64,000 nucleotides of DNA from Candidatus Poribacteria bacterium (GTDB lineage Bacteria; Poribacteria; WGA-4E; WGA-3G), in the NCBI GenBank assembly GCA_958295945.1, contig OY282386.1, positions 868,001 to 932,000 of the forward strand, given 5' to 3'. The position numbers were made by a program, and so were the translations under genes. The notes under the pieces were generated by a model that saw only the letters and a list, made by a program, of their open reading frames with translations, did not search any database and was not told where the DNA came from. This document shows, one piece after another, positions 60,586 to 64,000 of this stretch (within the stretch, counting starts at the first letter, position 1; each line of letters begins with the position of its first letter).

Positions 60586-61941
60586 ATGTCAAATATCGTA
60601 TCAACCATGATATCCGCTGGGATACAAGGTAAATTTAGGCGGTTGTTTCAAATAATGGTCGTTTTCTCAATCGGTATTGTCTTAACTTTCGTCGGTTGCG
60701 GTGAAGATGATGACGATATAGGTGAAACAGAACCAATCGTTGAGGAAACTATCACCATTGATGGACGTGAAGTAGTTATCCTTACAGGAGATCTGCTTGA
60801 GGATAGAACTCTGACATCTGACTACGATTATTTGTTACGTGATGCAGTGTTCGTTAAAGATGGCGTAACGCTTACGATTGAACCGGGTGTCGTGGTATAT
60901 GGTGAAAATGCTACAAATGGAACTCTCATCGTCTCTCAAGGTGGGAAACTTATGGCAGACGGTACTGCCGATGCACCTATCGTTATGACAAGTGATGCAG
61001 CCATTGGTTCACGCGCTCGTGGACAATGGGGCGGGTTGATCATCAACGGTAGAGCACCGTCAAACCAAGGTGTAACTTTCGGTGAAGGTGACACGGGAGC
61101 ATTCGGTGGAGACAATCCTGCCGATAGTAGTGGTGTGTTACGTTATGTCCGTGTTGAATATGCTGGTATTGAATTTAGTCCTGACAACGAACTGAACGGT
61201 ATCGCATTCCAAGGTGTCGGTTCTGGTACGGTCGTAGAATATGTCCAAGTTCACATGAACCAAGATGATGGTATTGAAATGTTCGGTGGCACAGTCAACC
61301 TAAAATATATCTTAGTCACAGGGGCACGCGATGATTCGTTTGACTGGACTGACGGTTGGACAGGTAAAGGTCAATTCTGGGTCGCCCAACACTACGGGGA
61401 CGACGCAGATAACGGGTTTGAAAATGACAACAGCAGCAAGAACAACGAAGCATTACCCCGGTCTGCGCCAACTATTTCTAATGTTACACTCGTAGGTGAT
61501 CCCAGTGGACCAGAGAGTGATAACGGCATGTTGATCCGTGAAGGGGCAGCAGGTATCTACACAAATTTCATTGTTGTTGGATTTAATAAAGTTGGTCTGG
61601 ATATCAATAATGAATCCTCGCACAAACAAGCTGAAGATGGTGGTTTGGTCGTTAAAAATAGCATCTTCTTCTCCAACGGTGGCGGAAACTTCGGTGATGA
61701 AAAAGATGATGATGGGTTTGATGAAGCAGCATGGGCAACGGGTCTCGGTAACAAAGAAAATGACCCAAATCTTGCAGATGCCTTTAATAAGAGTAACCCA
61801 GATTTCACACCGGGTTCTGGTGCATCTTCCATGTCCCCCGATATACCGTCCGATGGATTCTTTGACAAGGTTGACTTCATTGGTGGTGTAGACCCAGACA
61901 GTGATTGGACAAAGGGTTGGACTACGAGTGCAAGAAACTAA
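60586..61941 (+). CDS. Beta-helix-like surface lipoprotein
   Basis: 451 aa from the ATG at 60586, which has AGGAG 14 bases upstream (an ATG at 60523 is possible). The signal (RLFQIMVVFSIGIVLTFVGC) ends in a lipobox-like FVGC, followed by GEDDDD. The body has a right-handed beta-helix look: RGQWGGLIINGRAPSNQGVT, GVLRYVRVEYAGIEFSPDNE with LNGIAFQGVG, VEYVQVHMNQDDGIEMFGGT and DDSFDWTDGWTGKGQFWVAQ. It is a surface protein type found next to TonB receptors of the kind at 51.4 kb, likely a substrate-binding partner. The last 41 bases overlap the next gene. Confidence 0.82.
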   Translation: MSNIVSTMISAGIQGKFRRLFQIMVVFSIGIVLTFVGCGEDDDDIGETEPIVEETITIDGREVVILTGDLLEDRTLTSDYDYLLRDAVFVKDGVTLTIEPGVVVYGENATNGTLIVSQGGKLMADGTADAPIVMTSDAAIGSRARGQWGGLIINGRAPSNQGVTFGEGDTGAFGGDNPADSSGVLRYVRVEYAGIEFSPDNELNGIAFQGVGSGTVVEYVQVHMNQDDGIEMFGGTVNLKYILVTGARDDSFDWTDGWTGKGQFWVAQHYGDDADNGFENDNSSKNNEALPRSAPTISNVTLVGDPSGPESDNGMLIREGAAGIYTNFIVVGFNKVGLDINNESSHKQAEDGGLVVKNSIFFSNGGGNFGDEKDDDGFDEAAWATGLGNKENDPNLADAFNKSNPDFTPGSGASSMSPDIPSDGFFDKVDFIGGVDPDSDWTKGWTTSARN

Positions 61942-62452
61942 AAAGTATAACGCCTTCTCAGTTCGCTGCCACCTATCTTACTTTGCGACTGCAGTACTTC
62001 TGTTTAGCTTATGTTTGATTGGGTGTGAGCGGCGAACATGGGAGAATAGTCTCGACTCGCCAGACCAGATAGGTCTGGCAGTCGTTGACGCTCTTAATCG
62101 CAAAGACTTTGAGCAATTAAACAGGTTGAGAGTTCAACGAGATGAGTATGTATCCTGGATTTATCCAGGTTTTCCAAAAAATAACTTTCCATCTGATTTC
62201 GCATGGAACAATCTCAATAAAAAATGTAACATCGGAATGAAAAGGTGGATTCAGGCTTACGGTGATCTCAACTTAAGCTTTATAAGTATAAGTTTTAAAA
62301 GACCGAAAGAATCTTATGGAGGTTTCCATCTACTACGGGGAACCGTTTTGACGTTAAAGGACATCTCAGGAAAAAAACTGAAATTGGATATATTGGGTTC
62401 TGTTGTTGTGATGAATAACCGTTATAAATTGCTCAGTTATGATGACGGGTAA
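61901..62452 (+). CDS. Small lipoprotein downstream of the beta-helix protein
   Basis: 183 aa if started at GTG 61901; a GTG at 61928 is an alternative. The hydrophobic part FATAVLLFSLCLIGCERR ends in LIGC, a good lipobox, so it is lipidated. The mature part begins SLDSPDQIGLAVVDALNRKD and has DEYVSWIYPGFPKNNFPSDF, which reads like a small alpha/beta fold. I do not recognise an exact family. It overlaps the end of the beta-helix gene by 41 bases on the same strand, so both are translated together. Confidence 0.7.
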   Translation: MIGQRVGLRVQETKKYNAFSVRCHLSYFATAVLLFSLCLIGCERRTWENSLDSPDQIGLAVVDALNRKDFEQLNRLRVQRDEYVSWIYPGFPKNNFPSDFAWNNLNKKCNIGMKRWIQAYGDLNLSFISISFKRPKESYGGFHLLRGTVLTLKDISGKKLKLDILGSVVVMNNRYKLLSYDDG

Positions 62453-62493
62453 CTTCGGTTTTCAGTTAGCTTGTTCAGGGTTCTTTCACATAC

Positions 62494-62560
62494 CGCTCCG
62501 CTGGAGCGGAAGACTGAAACAAAGCGTGCTATAAACATATCGCTCCGCTGGAGCGGAAGA
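62494..62560. repeat. Two direct copies of a 20-bp hairpin unit
   Basis: CGCTCCGCTGGAGCGGAAGA occurs at 62494-62513 and 62541-62560; each carries a CCGCTCC-type stem (TCCGCT with AGCGGA) and they are 47 bases apart. REP-like intergenic units between the lipoprotein and the TonB gene. Confidence 0.7.
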
Positions 62561-62690
62561 GTGGATGTCTTCAGGAGAACGAAGTTGATCAGGTTCTAAT
62601 AGGTAGCAACTTGGGTTATCATATACCGAATTATTATATAAATTTAGTCATATTTTCATACAATTACCATATCTTGGAGGACTATATTGA

Positions 62691-63704
62691 ATGAGTTACG
62701 CACTCTCGAATCTTGCATCTGGTAAACACAAGAGAAAACGTCTAAGAAAGAAGAAAGAAATGGCTGCAGACGCAGGGCAAAAGGCACCAAATGTTGCCAA
62801 AAAAATGTCATCTGTAAAAGCTTCTGAAGTCAATATCACAGTTGCGGATGCGCAACGCGAGAATAGACAAGCATCCAAAAAATGGAAAGCAAAAGCACGG
62901 AAATTCGCATTCGGTCTTGCAATCGGTCTACACGCTGCCGCACTTGTAGTACTTGCCGTTTGGTTTGTAAAAAAGACAGTCTTGCAGATGAGTGAAGATA
63001 AACTACAGAGTGTCGTGGTTGATCAACAAACACCACAGAAAAAACGCGTAAGTGCTGTACGTATGACACAAAAAACAACAAAACCTAAAGCAGTTAAACT
63101 GCTCATGCCAAAGGGGAATGCTGTCACCGCAAACGCGAATATCAATTTAGGTCCTGCTGATTTTACGATGCCTTTTACGGATTTACCCACTGATGACACT
63201 ATTCAACTAACCAGCTTAAATGCTGCAACATTAATGTCAGAAAAATCAAGGCAAGTCAAAATAGTCTCCACAGCACCCAAATTTGAAATGCCTAAGTTTG
63301 AATCAACTGGGTTGTCTATGACAATGGATATGGGGACAAGTTTAGCTTCCGTAGATTTTGGAGGGACAGAAGACCTCGGATTATCTGCAACAGACTTTGG
63401 AGAAACGAAGCAATCCTTCTCAGAATTCTTAAGAAAGGTGCGTGATCGGATTAAAGATTTTCAACGATTTCCTCCAAGTGTCCGTGATTTAGATGAAGGT
63501 TCATCAACGACCATTCGATTTACACTTCTTAGAAATGGCACAATAATGAACCCAACGGTGTCAACTTCGTCTGGTTCACGTGTATTAGACAATGCAGCAC
63601 TTGCTGCTGTCCAAAATGCCGAACCATTCCCACCATTCCCCGATGGACAGTCTGGCAGCAGTATAAGACTTGAACTGCCAGTCGTCTTTGAATTGGCAAA
63701 TTAA
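62691..63704 (+). CDS. TonB-family energy transducer
   Basis: 337 aa. A basic, lysine-rich cytoplasmic N-terminus is followed by one membrane helix (FAFGLAIGLHAAALVVLAVW, about 75-97). A periplasmic spacer and a C-terminal TonB-like domain follow (FLRKVRDRIKDFQRFPPSVR, STTIRFTLLRNGTIMNPTVS, SSGSRVLDNAALAAVQNAEP, FPPFPD). This links the proton-driven ExbB/D motor to outer-membrane receptors. It is closest in this region to the receptor at 51.4 kb. GGAGG lies about 11 bases before the ATG. ExbB and ExbD are not in the window. Confidence 0.87.
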   Translation: MSYALSNLASGKHKRKRLRKKKEMAADAGQKAPNVAKKMSSVKASEVNITVADAQRENRQASKKWKAKARKFAFGLAIGLHAAALVVLAVWFVKKTVLQMSEDKLQSVVVDQQTPQKKRVSAVRMTQKTTKPKAVKLLMPKGNAVTANANINLGPADFTMPFTDLPTDDTIQLTSLNAATLMSEKSRQVKIVSTAPKFEMPKFESTGLSMTMDMGTSLASVDFGGTEDLGLSATDFGETKQSFSEFLRKVRDRIKDFQRFPPSVRDLDEGSSTTIRFTLLRNGTIMNPTVSTSSGSRVLDNAALAAVQNAEPFPPFPDGQSGSSIRLELPVVFELAN

Positions 63705-63728
63705 TTCTACAGGTTATGTTGAAATAGA

Positions 63729-63760
63729 AATAGGGTGGCAAACTGTCACCCTATTTTTTA
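63729..63760. terminator. Bidirectional terminator between TonB and HEAT genes
   Basis: AATAGGGTG (63729-63737) pairs with CACCCTATT (63747-63755) and is followed on the plus strand by TTTTTA, and preceded by A-rich sequence for the opposite direction. It ends the TonB gene and the minus-strand HEAT gene. Confidence 0.7.
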
Positions 63761-64000
63761 TTTATCCTCAGAAGGAGTTCCAATACTGGCATCATTTATT
63801 TGATGTAATGCTTCACTGATGTATCTACGTATCCATTCGCTTTCTGTATTTTCAGCCAAAGTATTGAGGGCAGAAATCGCTTGTGGGTTCCCAATACGTC
63901 CTAATGCAACAACAGCAGCGGAACATACCGCTCTATCAGAATCAGCGACACTGCTTATCAATGCTTCTATCACTTCTACAGGTGGGTTCGCAGCACGTTC
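63758..64000 (-). CDS. HEAT-repeat protein, 5' part cut off by window edge
   Basis: The minus-strand frame is open to the right edge and encodes at least 80 residues of HEAT/PBS-lyase-type repeats: VIEALISSVADSDRAVCSAA, VVALGRIGNPQAISALNTLA and SEWIRRYISEALHQI, a tandem alpha-solenoid that binds other proteins. The polar tail ends with SEDK. The start lies outside the window. No function can be assigned. Confidence 0.7.
   Translation of the reverse strand, partial: ERAANPPVEVIEALISSVADSDRAVCSAAVVALGRIGNPQAISALNTLAENTESEWIRRYISEALHQINDASIGTPSEDK

Overview
The window is about 64 kb of low-GC bacterial chromosome. It encodes many housekeeping enzymes (ArgRS, AlaRS, AspRS, Der, RecX, TrmJ, RNase Z, GmhA, MtnP, endonuclease V). 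Mixed in are two phytanoyl-CoA-dioxygenase-like oxygenases, a sulfatase, a ThuA-like protein, TonB-linked outer-membrane genes and many palindromic intergenic repeats. This mix, and the C-terminal module of the giant secreted protein at 55.8-59.9 kb, look most like Candidatus Poribacteria (sponge-associated or marine). That assignment is inference from gene content only; there is no rRNA or other phylogenetic marker that I could place without a search. No tRNA, rRNA or CRISPR array was recognised.

1-10.5 kb: a truncated DUF3352-like protein, a two-subunit Na+/solute symporter (large SSS subunit plus DUF4212 subunit), gmhA, and an orphan double-domain ABC permease. A 140-bp nested palindrome and a 45-aa membrane peptide follow. 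Next come endonuclease V, an unknown protein translationally coupled to a sulfatase, and a class I aminotransferase.

10.5-18.9 kb: an accessory, defence-like region in partial decay. It holds a PhyH-type oxygenase, a short DprA-like protein, and a frameshifted AlbA_2/winged-helix gene followed by degenerate copies of its own 3' end. It also holds a small gene with an in-frame stop, a 543-aa protein with a PD-(D/E)XK-like signature, and a scar that joins the N-terminus of a PLD/helicase to the C-terminus of a DNA methyltransferase. A second PhyH oxygenase follows, then an intact AAA ATPase plus PIN-like nuclease pair. That pair is the best candidate for an undescribed two-gene system.

19-46.5 kb: mostly core genes. 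These are a TPR lipoprotein, RNase Z diverging from mtnP, argS with a class III aminotransferase, and a 1.2-kb segment bounded by inverted repeats with two small ORFs. Then come thuA-like, recX and alaS; a GIY-YIG/DUF2971 pair; DUF948-like and YtxH envelope proteins; larB; a D-2-hydroxyacid dehydrogenase; and der overlapping an AI-2E-family transporter that carries a propeller-like insert. A GltP-like symporter, an AspRS with an extra domain, and an MFS/spermidine-synthase/TPR fusion end this stretch.

46.7-51.2 kb: an XRE-ImmA/IrrE regulator followed by a truncated MazF, an AAA ATPase with a C-terminal nuclease-like domain, trmJ and a DGK1/SEC59-like kinase.

51.4-64 kb: a cell-surface and uptake region. 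A TonB-dependent receptor, a beta-helix lipoprotein, a small lipoprotein and a TonB-family protein are interrupted by a 1356-aa lamin-tail-domain secreted protein. About 75-bp inverted repeats at 54.4 and 60.3 kb flank that gene, and the flanks are dense with palindromic repeats. The window ends inside a HEAT-repeat protein.

Many start sites were moved inward from the longest ORF, because the longest versions use TTG or GTG without a ribosome binding site while a good ATG (or a TTG with a strong site) lies inside.
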